From Adineta ricciae (taxonomy: Eukaryota > Rotifera > Eurotatoria > Adinetida > Adinetidae), in NCBI GenBank assembly GCA_905250025.1, contig CAJNOJ010000048.1, positions 1 to 64,000 of the forward strand: a DNA stretch of 64,000 nucleotides, written 5' to 3'. The notes under the pieces are model-generated. The model made no database searches and had not been told where the DNA came from. It saw nothing but the letters and a program-made list of their open reading frames with translations. Each line of letters starts with the position of its first letter. Within the stretch, counting starts at the first letter, position 1. Shown here piece after piece: positions 40,503 to 52,710 of the stretch. The translations under genes were made by a program, and so were the position numbers.

Positions 40503-43500
40503 ATGAGCAGAAACTCTTCAGTATCAACTTCGTTGACAGCAACAACAACGGATACCGATAACGAGAGCCCGATGCTTGCTACTAATTCACTGGACATAGA
40601 TTATAATTTAAAATTACGTCAACTTCTTCAGCTTGATGATTCTCATGACTCCCAACGCATTGCGGAAACCTTAATGGAACGTGGACGACAAGCTCTACGA
40701 GATCGTGGAGATGAATTACCATTCGATTCGAACGTTTTTGAAAAGCATATGTCAAGAAGCCCAAATGAGCTTTTATCGATTTTAAAACAATACAATGAGC
40801 TACTATTGGAAAAAGATGTTCATGAGGAATGGTTTCATCGATTCTTGCTGAAACTGCGAGGTCAATTCCACGTTGAATACGATTCTATTTTAACACAATT
40901 AGCTGAGTGTGGTTGTTTTAGATTTAACAAAATCAATGCAGTGTTATCTTTAATAGTTCAATTCTTCTTTAAATTTGGAGCTGATTCCGACGCAGATAAT
41001 TTGCTATTGAATCAAGTATTTGATTCAATGCTAAACGAAGGTTATGAGTCTATTCAAACTTACAAAGACCATCTTCGAGACGATCTATTGAAAATTCAGA
41101 TAGAGAACGACCAAAATGCTTTATATTTAGCTTTGAGAGATTATTTTCGTTCGTCGTTGCTCGACTTATTCAAGCAAGCACAGATTGATGCAAATGAAAC
41201 CGAAGCATTGGAGACGGTTTTGAATTGCGTTATGAAAGCTGGATGGTGGAAAGGTGTTCGTGAAGAGCAAGTGAAGCAAATCACCTCAATTAATATCAAT
41301 GCTTTCATTAAAAAACTGAAAGATTACTGTACGGAAAAAAAGATTCCTATACCCACCGAATTTGCTATGGCTAATAACGAAGAAGTTGAACAAGCACCAG
41401 AGCCAGAACCAAACGATGAGCATCAAGTTGTTCTTATGTGTACTAAAGAGGCTAAAAAACAAAATCTATCTGATCTAGTCACTGCAGGTGAACTAACGTA
41501 CATCAATCAAGTTTTTACTCAAATAATAGATACTATTGTCAAGGCTTATGCATCGAACAAAAGGTTTTTATCATTTATTAGAAGTTGTTTTACACCAATC
41601 ATGTACCTCTTGAAAAGATGTCAAAATTTAGACGATTTTTTCAAAGGTTTACATCGAGAATATTCAAAGTGTAAATTGACTGTTCGTAAACCGAAATTAA
41701 GTCTTCGTATGTTAATACATATTATATTATCCAATTCGGATTTGTCATTGTCAAGGAAGCTGATGTTTCTTCTAAGCAAAAGAAATCCTGTTCCATTACT
41801 TCAGCTATCGTCATCAAATCATCAAAATGACTACGTATTCGTTTCAAGTATCACTCATGTGTGGGATTATTCAAAACCAACACTTCTTTCATTTGGTATC
41901 GGTCCGTGTAAAGGCAAATCAACAATTCTTAATCGAATATTCCTTTCGTCGTTCGAGCGTTCCATGAACAGTATCTATTTTCAAAATACAATCGATATTG
42001 ATTTTGGTTCAAGTTTTCTCAAACCACGATTAGCAAATATCGCTGATGTCCATGGATCGATCGAGAAAGCGTTATTAGAACGTATCCATGAACTCTTTGA
42101 CGGATTTCTTATTCATATTCAATACGAGTATTTCCAAAATAATCGCGATTCCTGTGTCGATATTCTAAATATAGTGCAAAATATCCAAAAATATTGCTTA
42201 TTAATTATTCGTGATTGTCCAATCGATGATGATGATGATGATGATGACGATGATGATTCTGGAGTAAATTTACTGCCGGAGATCACTGACTATAAGAAGG
42301 TCTTTTTACGCAATGTTTCTGATCAAAGTAATCAGAAAAACGAAGATAGTATTAAGACATTGAATGACATAATTTGGAACGATTTGGCAGCGAATCCTCC
42401 GCGAGTTTCACCTTCAATTGAAACCGTTTTGGAAGATCTAATGGATGAAACATACAAACAAGAGACACATGAAGTTTTGAGAGCTATTTCACCACTGGAA
42501 CACGAGTTAATCAAGATAGCTGATGGAAAAGTCGCCGTGGAAGCCTATTTTCCTGAATATTTAATATTCGTTAAATTATGTGAATTAAAATTACAACTAG
42601 CAAATTTTAATTTCTACGCCCATCAAATTGATGAAGATGTCGACAAAGTTCGCCGTGAAATACTCCAAAAAGAGCATGAATTACAAAATGCAAAAACACA
42701 TCCAAATCGTATTCACCAATTATTTTGCGATATGTTAAACGCGCCCAATACGCTGGTACCCCTAGATTTATTGATTGCCAAATTAAAACAGGCACGTACT
42801 AAATACGTATCGCAGGCGGATATGGCAAGCAATATTTCTTTAGAAAAGAAACTATCTATCGATATTCTGTGGCGTAATACTATTCTTTGCAGTGAATACG
42901 AGACAAACGAAGTACAACAACATCTTCGAACGCAATATTCAGAATATATAAAGGCTGGTTTTCCGTTTGAAATTATCGACGGTGATAATTTGTACTTTCA
43001 ATATTCATTTCTATATGGAGCTTTACAAACTTTTCGTAGCTATCGGACACTGGTTATTAGTATCATCGGACCACAGAACTCAGGTAAAAGTACTCTATTG
43101 AATTATATGTTTGGAACTTTGTTTGATGTCCGTGATGGTCGATGTACACGTGGGGTTTACGGATCTTTGGTTAAAACCAATCGAACTGATTTTGAATACA
43201 TCATGTTAATTGATACGGAAGGTTTACTAGGCATCGAGGGACGAAATATTGAATATGATCGACGGATTGTTCTATTCTGCTTGGCCGTTTCACATGTAGT
43301 CATTCTCAACATGCGTGGCGAGATAAGTAAGCCAATAGAGACAATCTTAACATTATGTGCTGAGTCTTTAAATAAAATGGGTATTACGCACATGCCTGCG
43401 CCGACTGTTCATTTCGTTTTGAACCAGCAGGCCGATCCCAATATAGAAAATAACAAAGCAGCCATTAATAAAATTACTACTCAAGTCCAAAATCTTGGTT

Positions 43501-46500
43501 TAGGTGAATCTATTATTGTCAACGAAAATACCTTTCATGCGCTTCCATCAGCATTTCAGTCCGTGGGAAGGACACTTACATCGAACGAACACCTTCCTAG
43601 CAGATCAAACACTGTCTTCGAATTCATGGAATGTGTTCATTCACTGTGTGGAAAAATCATTGATTCCGCTGGATCGTCCATAACTGGAAAAAACGAACTC
43701 TTTTACCCATTACAATGGTTATCGCTATCACGAACCATCTTTGATACAATACAAAAATTCGCCGATCTTACTTGCTATCAAGATATTCATGAGAGAAATC
43801 TAGACAAAACTCTTCGTGAACACATTCAAACTGAACTAGCGAACGCTTTCTCGGAAGCATGTCGCAGCGATTTAATTATTCAATGTTCTGAGAAAACCGA
43901 ACAAGAACTTCGAGATTTATTCGAAGCACAACGACAAGTCATTGATGAACGAATAGGACGAAATCTCGAAGAACAGTTCAATCTATTGAAAGTACCGGGT
44001 ACACTTCGTCGGCGCACGAAGGAATTCTTGCACATACAAGTTAAGCAGATGTTCAAAGCTTTACATGTTGAGACGATTGCAGTCAATGAAAGAAAAAAAG
44101 TCGAAGCACTCATTAATAAAGGTAAAGATGAGCTGAAACAGTTAATCGAGAAGACAATTGACAATGAACGAAGAAAAACGACAACTGAAAGAATGCAAAC
44201 CGATAGCGCTAGAAACCAATTCGATGAAATGTTCGATAAAAAAATTCAAACCATCCGTTCCGGATTCATCCCAGAAGAACGTCTCAAACAAGCTTACACA
44301 AATATCTATGCAAATTATAATATCTACGAAAAAGAATGTCTCTTCAAATTTCAAGATATGTATTCTGAACACTTACGATTTCTCTCAAACCCCAATCAAC
44401 CCGAAAACCAATTCATTGCACAATTTCTAACAGAAGCGTATAAAGTAGATTCATTCAAAGCTCATCACTACAATCCAAATACGAATTACATTTCAGACAT
44501 GATCAACAGCCTTGTCTATCTGAATAAAGACTTACTAAAGCAAATCTTCGAGGAATGTTCTACATCATCAAACGACTTTCAAATGAAGATCAGAAATGAT
44601 ATTCAAAAGCAGAAACCTATTGAACAAGCTGATTCGAAATTAGACGAACGTCAAATGTATCTTCCAATATCAACCGTTTTCAAAGAAGTTATCAAACAAA
44701 TCACGGCAGTCATGCATTCGCTGGAAAGTAATGGCGTCAAACAAATTCAAATGGCTCTGATACAAAAGATTGTCGGTCAAATAAATTCCTTGATCATCAA
44801 TGTCAACGCCGAATTATCTCCATTTTGTCTAAGTTTATCTCGACCATTGAAATCAACATTTCATTCTTGTGCAGTTATTTTACTTACGAAATATTATTAC
44901 AACGAACAAAAGAAGTACTTCGATGAAACTTTATCGAGTTTAGACATGAAGAAAAAAGATTTCAAACTATATTTTACAAATATGGTTGATCGTGGTACTG
45001 AACTGGATAAAGAATATGCAATAAAACTTTGTAACGATCTAAAAGAAGGCTTTATTCAATTAATGTTCAACGATGGACAAGACGTAATCGACAAAGTAGT
45101 GAACCGTTCGATATACCTCAATCGGCAATGGATACAAAATGCTTGTGATGATAAACTATTGGCCGATCAAACAACTCAATTTATCTTAAATTATATACGA
45201 AATCCAAGAGAATCTTTTAAACAATTGTTCAAAGAGAAATGGCAAGATGTTGAAACCAAGATTAATCAAGAATTAGCGTTAAAAAAAGCCGACTATATTA
45301 GTGTATTAAAAGAATATTTTACTTGTATGAATAGTAAGTCGATATTCAATAAAAGCACGTGATTAGATCTTGTTTATTTGTAGATCTGTTGAAAGAGATT
45401 CAAAAATTGCCATCTTCAGTCAAATTGGCTGGTGAAATATTTACAATTAAGGATTCAAATTCATTAAGCATGAACGAACAATTGAATGATAAGAAGTGCT
45501 GTTTAACAACACTGCTAGAGCAATACTTGACTAAGCGTGACATACCTAGTTCAATTGAACAAAACAATCGAAATTATATCGTTAGTGCCCAAGCTGCTCA
45601 CTTTTTTCAGTCATTATTAAAATCAAGTGAACCAAGTGATGCCTTATCGAAGATATTGATAGCACTCTCCCCTTTCAATCAAATCTCGATCGGAAATTTG
45701 GAAACATTCTCACACGCTTTAGCCGAGCAGCGCGATGTTTTCATTACGGAATTAGACAAAGCTGATGTTTGTTTTAAAAGTGTTGATAAGCGCAACGTTT
45801 ATGAAAATCTTTTGGACAGAGTACTTGGGTGTCCAGATCTTTGTCCATGTTGCAATCGACCATGTGACGTTGATCATACAAAAATGCAGTCTAAACCAGG
45901 TTCGAAAAATAATGAACACCTCTGTATGTCAGGCCATACATTTTGGGCAATGAATGGTTATAAATTTGAAATAAGTGAAGAGACATCATTATTCACATGT
46001 GATCAAATACAGAACAACAACATTGTCGTTGTTGGACCCAGACGTTACCAATGGTCTCAGTTTAAAATCGAGCATCTAGATTGGTTATTCGATTCATCAC
46101 TAAACAGACATGATTTGAATGCCGTACACAAGAAATTTTCGGCAATATGGAATAAAGTTGGACCACAACTTTGTCAAGAATATGGAATGACGTTTGTGAC
46201 ACGTAATACAGAAAGAGCATCTTCGAATGCAATCTATACAGCACACCATTTCGTGCTACTTTTGGATGCATCAGCATCAATGGACAGCGAAATCCGATGG
46301 GGCTATCTGATGGATGCTGTCAGAGAGTTTTTAAAGCGTCGCCGCGAATTGAAAACTGATGATCGGTTTACAATAATCGTTTTCTCGGACTACGCAGAAG
46401 TGCAGATCGTAAATCAAGTTGTTGATGACGTCGATTTGCAAACGATCAAATACCATGATGGTGGAACATCTTTTAGCTCAGCATTCACTTGTGTTTCGGA

Positions 46501-46807
46501 AGTAATCAACCAATTCAAGAACAAGTCCAGTGTCAATTCAGTTCATCAAAATTTTGCTATCGTCTTCATGACGGATGGCGAAGATCAGAATAGTTTTGAG
46601 GAAGAAATAAATACACTGGTCAATACGCATCATTCTGTTATTAAGAAATTTTGCACATTGGCACTGACTGATCGTTGCGAATCCATTGAACGCCTGGAAG
46701 AAATTAACCGTAAGATGAATGGATCGTTCTATGATATTCAATCTCCAGCTGGTTTAGTTCCTATCTATGCTCAAATAGCTACAAGTACAACTGTCTCGAT
46801 TAGCTAA
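40503..46807 (+). CDS. Very large GTPase (VLIG/GVIN-like) with C-terminal zinc motif and VWA domain
   Basis: Two exons, 40503-45333 and 45384-46807, across a 50-bp intron (GTAAGT donor, TTTGTAG acceptor), give 2,084 residues. Start is ATG at 40503. The N-terminal third is helical, with a degenerate P-loop-like element (GPCKGKST, one residue short) near 466. The G domain has G1 GPQNSGKST near 854, then the conserved CTRGVYGS stretch, G3 DTEG near 903 and NQQAD near 973. This pattern is typical of interferon-inducible very large GTPases and their invertebrate relatives. After a long helical region comes a Cys/His cluster near 1759 (CPDLCPCCNRPC, later CMSGH), then a VWA domain starting near 1903 (DASASM, with TDGED later). 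Mammalian VLIGs are about 2,400 residues and, as far as I know, lack VWA. Likely a cytosolic GTPase, possibly in innate defence; unproven here. Confidence 0.88.
42223..42258 (+). repeat. GAT/GAC microsatellite encoding poly-Asp
   Basis: A tandem GAT/GAC run codes for about eleven consecutive Asp residues in the linker between the degenerate P-loop region and the G domain of the VLIG-like protein. It is in frame and likely polymorphic in length. Confidence 0.85.
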
Positions 46808-46953
46808 CTTTGACAACTGAACGATTGTTCATCTTTCTTCTCCTTTTTTTCCTCTTTCTTTCTGTTTGTATCGATATTTATCATCCCTGAATAACTCTGT
46901 TATCAATCATGCCCACTAAATGGAGTTGTGTAGAAGTCGTTAACTCGAAGCTT

Positions 46954-47430
46954 CGAGTTTTAAACTATTCAACTTTTAAATCTTATAAATTTAAAATTCG
47001 AAGTTTCGAGTTTTCCGCTTAGCAACTCGTAAGTGATTGATCATAAATCCAGGAGTGACTCATTATTAACTATTAGGTAACTGTTGATTACATATTAACC
47101 GACCGATTACTTATTATCAATCAACGGGCTATCAAGTAATCGGCATCTCACTATTAAATGCTACTTAAGCATTTATTCAGTATATGACTATGAACTATCA
47201 GCCAACTAACGCTAACGAATCCCGTTCATATTGACCCGGACTATGCCGTTGTCAGCTGCATACTCCCCAACACCCTCATCCTCATGGTAATCAGTTAGTT
47301 AATAATTGATAATCAGTTAGTCATTTAATAATTAGCGTTTATTTAGTGGATATTTAATAGCCAATTAGTCGAGAGTTTAAAACTCGAAGCTTCGAATTCT
47401 AGGTTTATAAGTTGAATAGTTGAAAACTCG
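46954..47430. mobile_element. MITE-like element with about 52-61-bp terminal inverted repeats
   Basis: The left end (46954-47014) and the reverse complement of the right end (47379-47430) align. Both read CGAGTTTT, AACTATTCAACT, TATAAA and ATTCGAAG in the same order and close on CGAGTTTT, with one gap of about 8 nt. The repeats enclose about 365 bp of AT-rich DNA with no open frame of note. Similar sequence extends some bases outside both arms (CTCGAAG, AGTCG), so the true ends may lie slightly further out. Size, inverted ends and lack of coding capacity fit a non-autonomous DNA transposon; superfamily unknown. Confidence 0.65.
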
Positions 47431-48028
47431 AATAGTCTCTTCGACTTTTATATGTACATCTTAATAGGAAACTATAGAATATACGAAAAGCTTCTTTGAC
47501 GTTTTTACCGAACTTTGAGAATGAGTTGATTTTCATTGATTGGCTGACACTCAAATGGATATTGGATTTAATTATCCTATACTACCTTTTGGTTTGAGTT
47601 TTATTTTGATTAGTTTAAAAACATCTGGCTTACATTTAAAAAAGTTAATCAGTAATGAATAAAAATTAACTTTCATTTATTAATATAGTCCATATGTCAC
47701 ACATGAAGCTATCACGAAGGCGATGAAAACATCAATAAACGTACAAAAAAGACCAGCGACCAATAATTGGTAAGAATTTGTAAGCATTGAATGTGATCCA
47801 CAGGTGATCCAGTTAATATCTGTCGGATTTTAAACATAATTGTTGGTACTTGCATGCCTATGACCGATGTCAACGTAGAAATAATTGCTCCATAAGGAAC
47901 CTTGACAATATCTAACAATACAGCATATGAGAAAAGGTCGCTAAGACTATTGTGCACAAAAAATGAGCCTCAATAAGACACAAATGATCAGATTTGCTTC
48001 TTCGTGTTTGATTTAAAGAAGCATCTGG

Positions 48029-48242
48029 TACCCAGGTTATTATGGCACGGTCGGCTCCGGCCGGTTAGGTTCGTTTTCCGACTATTTCCTTGCCGCCGGA
48101 AGTTCAAACGTAGGTTCCAGTCATTCCCTGCAAACTTCGAGCTTGAAACGGTCAGGAGCTGATCGGATATTTCCTGTGCGATTCCGGTCGGAGCCGACTC
48201 AGATTCCAACGGATCCCGTCGCCGGAATGATCGACCTGGGTA
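48029..48242. mobile_element. GC-rich short element with nested inverted repeats
   Basis: This roughly 214-bp block is clearly GC-richer than the surrounding AT-rich DNA. Its ends are inverted copies (ACCCAGGT at 48030-48037, ACCTGGGT at 48234-48241), and a second inverted pair lies inside (GTCGGCTCCG at 48050-48059, CGGAGCCGAC at 48189-48198). The open frame on the minus strand here looks incidental. It is best read as a small non-autonomous transposable element or fragment, but the inner spacing is not symmetric (12 versus 35 bp from the outer arm), so it may be a deleted copy. Confidence 0.5.
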
Positions 48243-49609
48243 TGGGCACTCTTCGTTTCTCGAGCACTATGTTTATCATTTTTCTGCTGCATGTTAACGT
48301 TAAAATCGGGATATAGAGACCGAAAATACACTAAACCACGTAAAAATATTGGAGCGTCACGTAAGAGATCGATGATCTTCTCGTAAAATTCCTTTAAGCA
48401 ACGAATGATAAAAACGAAAATTAATCCAAGCGCCTACCATTGCAAAATGATGTGTTTTAGAAGACCTATAAAACGATCAAACTGATTTTCATCTTTTGTT
48501 TCTGAGTATTACCTTCAGTAAATCCTTTAAATAACGATAAAAATATTCTGCACAATGTTAAACGAAACAAAGACGGAATAATATGAATTGGAACTCGAAG
48601 AGTATGTAGCATGAACAAATGGTCGATATTTTACTGGCTAGATAATCATCTATTCATTTCTTACATTTTTTTTTCTTCCATAGAGGCGTATTTGAATCGT
48701 GATTTCAGGATAGATTTCGCTCTACGAGGTCATACATTATTGAAATCTTCCTAAAGATACAAATTGAGGAAGAACAGGTATTTGATGCCGCACACTTATG
48801 GAGAAACATCTTGTATCTTTTTTTCTTACAACGAAACTTGTTGAGAAGCCTTCAAAGAGAGACTAGATATTTTTCATTGATTTAAATCAAGGTCATATCA
48901 CAGGTGGTCTTATCTGTGGTATACATTTGAGATTTTGGTCATTCAATGGAATCTGTCTCTATGTTAAACGATTTGAAGAAGTACATAAGGTATTGTTGTA
49001 CAATCAACATCTATAAAAAAAACAGCTCTTATAATCTGACTAAAGCTTTAATTATAGACCGGCTTTAGATTATTTTCAATCGAAGCTCAGATAAAGACGT
49101 AATAGGAGGTATAGTTGCGACTAATCTTCTGTTTTATGTATAACTTTAAGATTGAGATATTCTTCAGTAGCTTTGCCAAATGATAAAATCATCGTGCTTC
49201 ATGATAACTGTTTGAATCAAGTACACTCAACAATTGGTTTTCCAATTCAGTTAAATATCAACTAATCATGAGAACTGAGCATGTTCAAGTCAAGTATTTC
49301 TAAATAATAGTTTTTCCATTCTATCCGAAAAGAAGAAAGAATACACATTATTCATGATATTCGATTTATTAACATTGGCAAAAGAAGAAACAAAAACGTG
49401 AAACTAAGAAAAACTGTACGATTGATTTTCTTGTACATCAGTTATATTCTTAATTATCATTTTGTTCTCTGATAGGCAGCAAAAAATATAAAAGAAAACT
49501 TTCTCAAGAAAAAGTATACAACTCTCCGAGTCACCTTCGGCAAATCGAATGACCAAGAGTAACAGCAACTTGATAATCATTCCGACTGCAAGTGAGCATA
49601 AAGGCTCAT

Positions 49610-49915
49610 TTACAATGGTTTCACTTCTTGTTTGACGAAATCAATTATGCTCAAACCTCCCATTTCATGCTCATCCTCGAATATTTCAGTATCGCCACTA
49701 GTTCTGTTTCCTAAAATATTCCATCGATTGATGCCAAAGAATAGGGCGAAAAACCAGGCTGGAATATAGAATGAATACAGAAATGTCTGGACCATCCATA
49801 CAACGCTGACATGAACCAGTAGCCAAACCTGCACACTGCCAATACACGATTCTTGCTTTTCTTCGAATGTAGATCTGTTGAACGTTTTAAGTAGATTTTC
49901 AAACGACGAAATCAT
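49610..49915 (-). CDS. Possible small two-helix membrane protein
   Basis: An ATG-initiated single-exon frame of 101 residues. It has a polar N-terminus (about 25 residues), two adjacent hydrophobic segments (VQVWLLVHVSVVWMVQTFLY and IPAWFFALFFGI) and an acidic C-terminal tail (GDTEIFEDEHEMGG). The amphipathic layout and clean hydrophobic block look more protein-like than neighbouring shadow frames, but I recognise no family, and the position in a gene-poor, element-containing stretch leaves real doubt. It could be a lineage-specific gene, one exon of a larger gene, or chance. Confidence 0.4.
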   Translation of the reverse strand: MISSFENLLKTFNRSTFEEKQESCIGSVQVWLLVHVSVVWMVQTFLYSFYIPAWFFALFFGINRWNILGNRTSGDTEIFEDEHEMGGLSIIDFVKQEVKPL

Positions 49916-51252
49916 CGGTCAGGATTATCTAACAGTAAATGATCGAAACTAGTTTAGCATCGATATGTACGACGCGAACGTTCAAATGCTCGCTTATTTT
50001 CTGTCTGCAATATTGCCCAACATTTCATTCACTTTTCATCGACGTTCTCACTGATTGGATGCTGTCCGAGAATTGATTGACGCTTTTCTCGTCGAGAGAG
50101 ATGCATATAGCTAAATATACGCAATTGACTAACCTAAGCGTAGAATGATATTATAGATATTCATCACCTTAAGCTATACTTCAGTTGTTCGTTGATGAAA
50201 TTCAACACAAGGAAATAGTGGTAGCAGTGAGCAATAGAATCGCCTTAGATAGTGATCGATTAAATGAACAAATTCTTATTTTTCCATTGTGTATTGCAAT
50301 ACTTTTCCTCTCCTCTGATTAGTAGCGAATCATTACTGAATTTAAGGCTGTTTCCATTCCGATATTTGATACATTTTCTTTTGATGTTAACTCCTATACT
50401 TTCACAGATTCTTTTATAGGAATAAGAATATAATCAATCTCACTAGTAACGCCGTAGCTTATTTCAATATTTAATTCTAATCTAGTTTACACTTTCTGAA
50501 AGAAATCAACAGTACCTTGCGATTTTTCTGTGTGCCATATCCATTGCATCATCAAGACATGTTATATTTATAAGAGAAGTAGTAGGGCAAAGCGAAATTT
50601 GTCCTTGTAGTTGCTCATTTGTTGATGTTTCGTGTTCGCATAATCTTGCATATTAAGACAAACTCAAGAACGATGATTCACAATTTACTTTTTCAACTGT
50701 GAAAAAACTAACTCTTAAATTGAATCGAACGTCTTTTTCGCTTTCTATGTGATTATAATCATCAATATTAACATTGACAAGTGTTTGAAGACGATATTCC
50801 ATTTGGATTTTAGACAGAGCTGTTTGCAACTCATTCCAATATGATTTAGGAAATTCTTAAGTTTCTTGAGTGATTTTTGTTGTTGAAACAAGACTTCTTG
50901 ATACCATCGGTTAATTCATTGAATTTGTCACTCAAAACCATGTAAAAGATCCAAAAGTCTTTCCATATGTGATGTCGAATCAGGCTGAGTATGACGTTCG
51001 GTAGAAAAAATAAATATCATCACAACTGTTGTTATAAAGAATCAGTTTCAAGAACGGCCGAGGGTTAGAAAAGCATTCACATCCTCATTACCGCTTGTCT
51101 GGTTCCTATCTATCCTGAATTATATTGTTCCCTATTTTCAAATCTTTCCAACATAAGGCAGACGAAAAAAAACAAAAAAAAAACATTTTTCGTTCTTTTC
51201 GTTCGATGACACATCAGTTTTTCTCCATAGAGAAGAAAATAAAACTTCGTAC
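49916..51252. other. Intergenic region upstream of the MBOAT gene
   Basis: About 1.3 kb of AT-rich DNA with no supported coding exon on either strand. The part nearest 51252, with A-rich tracts and TTTTCG runs, presumably includes the promoter and 5' UTR of the acyltransferase. Confidence 0.5.
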
Positions 51253-52438
51253 ATGAACTACACATCTTACATCAAGGATTTGAGATCCATATTTCTACCG
51301 ACGAGTTTAGCTTTAATTACTCTTTACATTCCCATATTTCTTCTTTCCATATTCAATCGTTCAATTTCCTGTATATCTAAATGGTTTTTTACCATTCCGA
51401 TTGTTACATATCTTCTTGTCATTCCTACGTGTCAATCAGTTCGTTCTGTACCTTTACTCAACACGTGCGTAGCCAGTATTGCTATATATAATGCACAAAA
51501 AGTATGTGAATGGATCTTATTTCGACGTGTGGAATTCTCTCAATGGTCGTTCTTTGACATTCATCATGAATTGTGTTACTATCGTATTTACACACAACCG
51601 ATCAGTCTGAAAAGATTCGAACGAGTAAGAAAAGAAATCTTCTATTCAGGACCAATTCAATTCGATAGACATGTTTATGCTCTACTATATTTGTCGCGAA
51701 ATATCATCAAATATTATCTCATGTTCGATGGAACTGTTTTTCTACTGAACGAAGTTTTTAGTAGAGATTTATATGAGAAGTATTTCATCATACAGTTTTT
51801 TGTCAATCTGCTAAGTGGTTGTGCAGTTTATTCGTTTCTTTCGTTGAACTATGATATACTTCGTCATGTGCTCTGCTTATGGTTGAATCGTCCATTAGAA
51901 TTGATGCCAAAGTTGTTCAATGAACCGTATCGAGCTGTGTCACCGATAGATTTCTGGTCAAGATGGCACCAAGCGTAAGTAATCAACATGGATCATATAT
52001 TAGATTAGAGAGTTTATTCTGTTGTTATTTAGTTTTAAAAGCACCTGGACTGAACTAATCTTTAAGCCAATCTCAACTCTAATGTACTCACAATGTCCTC
52101 ATCTGCCCAGATCTATTGTTTATGCTGTTTCATCAATGTGCGTATTTTTATTTTCAGGAATCACACACGAATACTTTGTTTATATCACCTTTGAGAAGTT
52201 TTCTGGTGATCAGATCACATTCTTTCTCTGTCAAGGTGTTGCAGTTGTTGTTGAACATGCATTGAAACAGCAATTTCCTCAGTTATACATACCAAAACCA
52301 GTTGGGTTATTATTTACATTTATTTTTAATGGTATTACTGCTGGTTATTTTCTGCGACCATATATCGGATATTTCTCAAGACGATATATCTTCAAATATT
52401 CACTCGTTAATCTCATCGTACAATGGTTATTATCTTGA
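51253..52438 (+). CDS. MBOAT-family acyltransferase, wax-synthase-like
   Basis: Two exons, 51253-51974 and 52033-52438, with a 58-bp intron (GTAAGT donor, ATTTAG acceptor), give 375 residues. Start is ATG at 51253. It is very hydrophobic, with about eight predicted membrane segments. Around residues 232-247 it has SPIDFWSRWHQAFKSTW, the FW-x-RWH signature of wax-synthase/MBOAT proteins, here split by the intron. Near residue 285 SGITHEYFVY supplies the invariant MBOAT histidine. By family it should transfer an acyl group from acyl-CoA to an alcohol or similar lipid acceptor at the endoplasmic reticulum; the precise acceptor cannot be read from the sequence. An AATAAA overlaps the stop codon (52438-52443) and a second lies at 52612-52617. 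Confidence 0.85.
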
Positions 52439-52710
52439 ATAAAAGCGATTTTCTTTTTGTAAATTTTTTGTTTGGGTGGGTGAACCGAGCAATACTCTCA
52501 CTGTCACTCACATCCTGCGACTTTCCTTTCCTTTTCTTTTCTTTTTTTCTTCTCTGTTTATTATCTGTTCATTATCATCATTGTACCGCACGTGTATAAG
52601 ATCTATCGTTGAATAAATATCACGGTCGTTTCCTTTCAACTCATTTATACACACAAATGATTGATATAGACAAAAAAACGAATACAATCAATCACTGTGT
52701 CGGAAAGAGA
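52439..52710. other. Convergent 3' spacer with poly(A) signals
   Basis: This 272-bp spacer lies between the stop codons of the acyltransferase (+) and the PCGF-like gene (-). It carries AATAAA at 52438-52443 and 52612-52617 for the plus-strand transcript and a pyrimidine-rich TTTTC run at about 52520-52555. No gene is seen. Confidence 0.55.

Larger units (their letters stand above)
46808..49609. other. Gene-poor AT-rich region with TE fragments
   Basis: Apart from the two inverted-repeat elements I see no supported gene. The first few hundred bases after 46807 should hold the 3' UTR of the VLIG-like gene. Between the elements there are many short TTA/AAT-rich direct and inverted motifs. From 48250 to 49609 the sequence looks like non-coding AT-rich DNA. 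Confidence 0.5.

Noticed and set aside
41896-41930. Second GTPase domain in the VLIG-like protein
   Set aside because: GPCKGKST lacks one residue of the GxxxxGK spacing and no clear G3/G4 follow it; at best a degenerate pseudo-G domain.
47988-48209. Protein-coding frame on the minus strand
   Set aside because: It lies almost wholly inside the GC-rich inverted-repeat element and resembles no protein.
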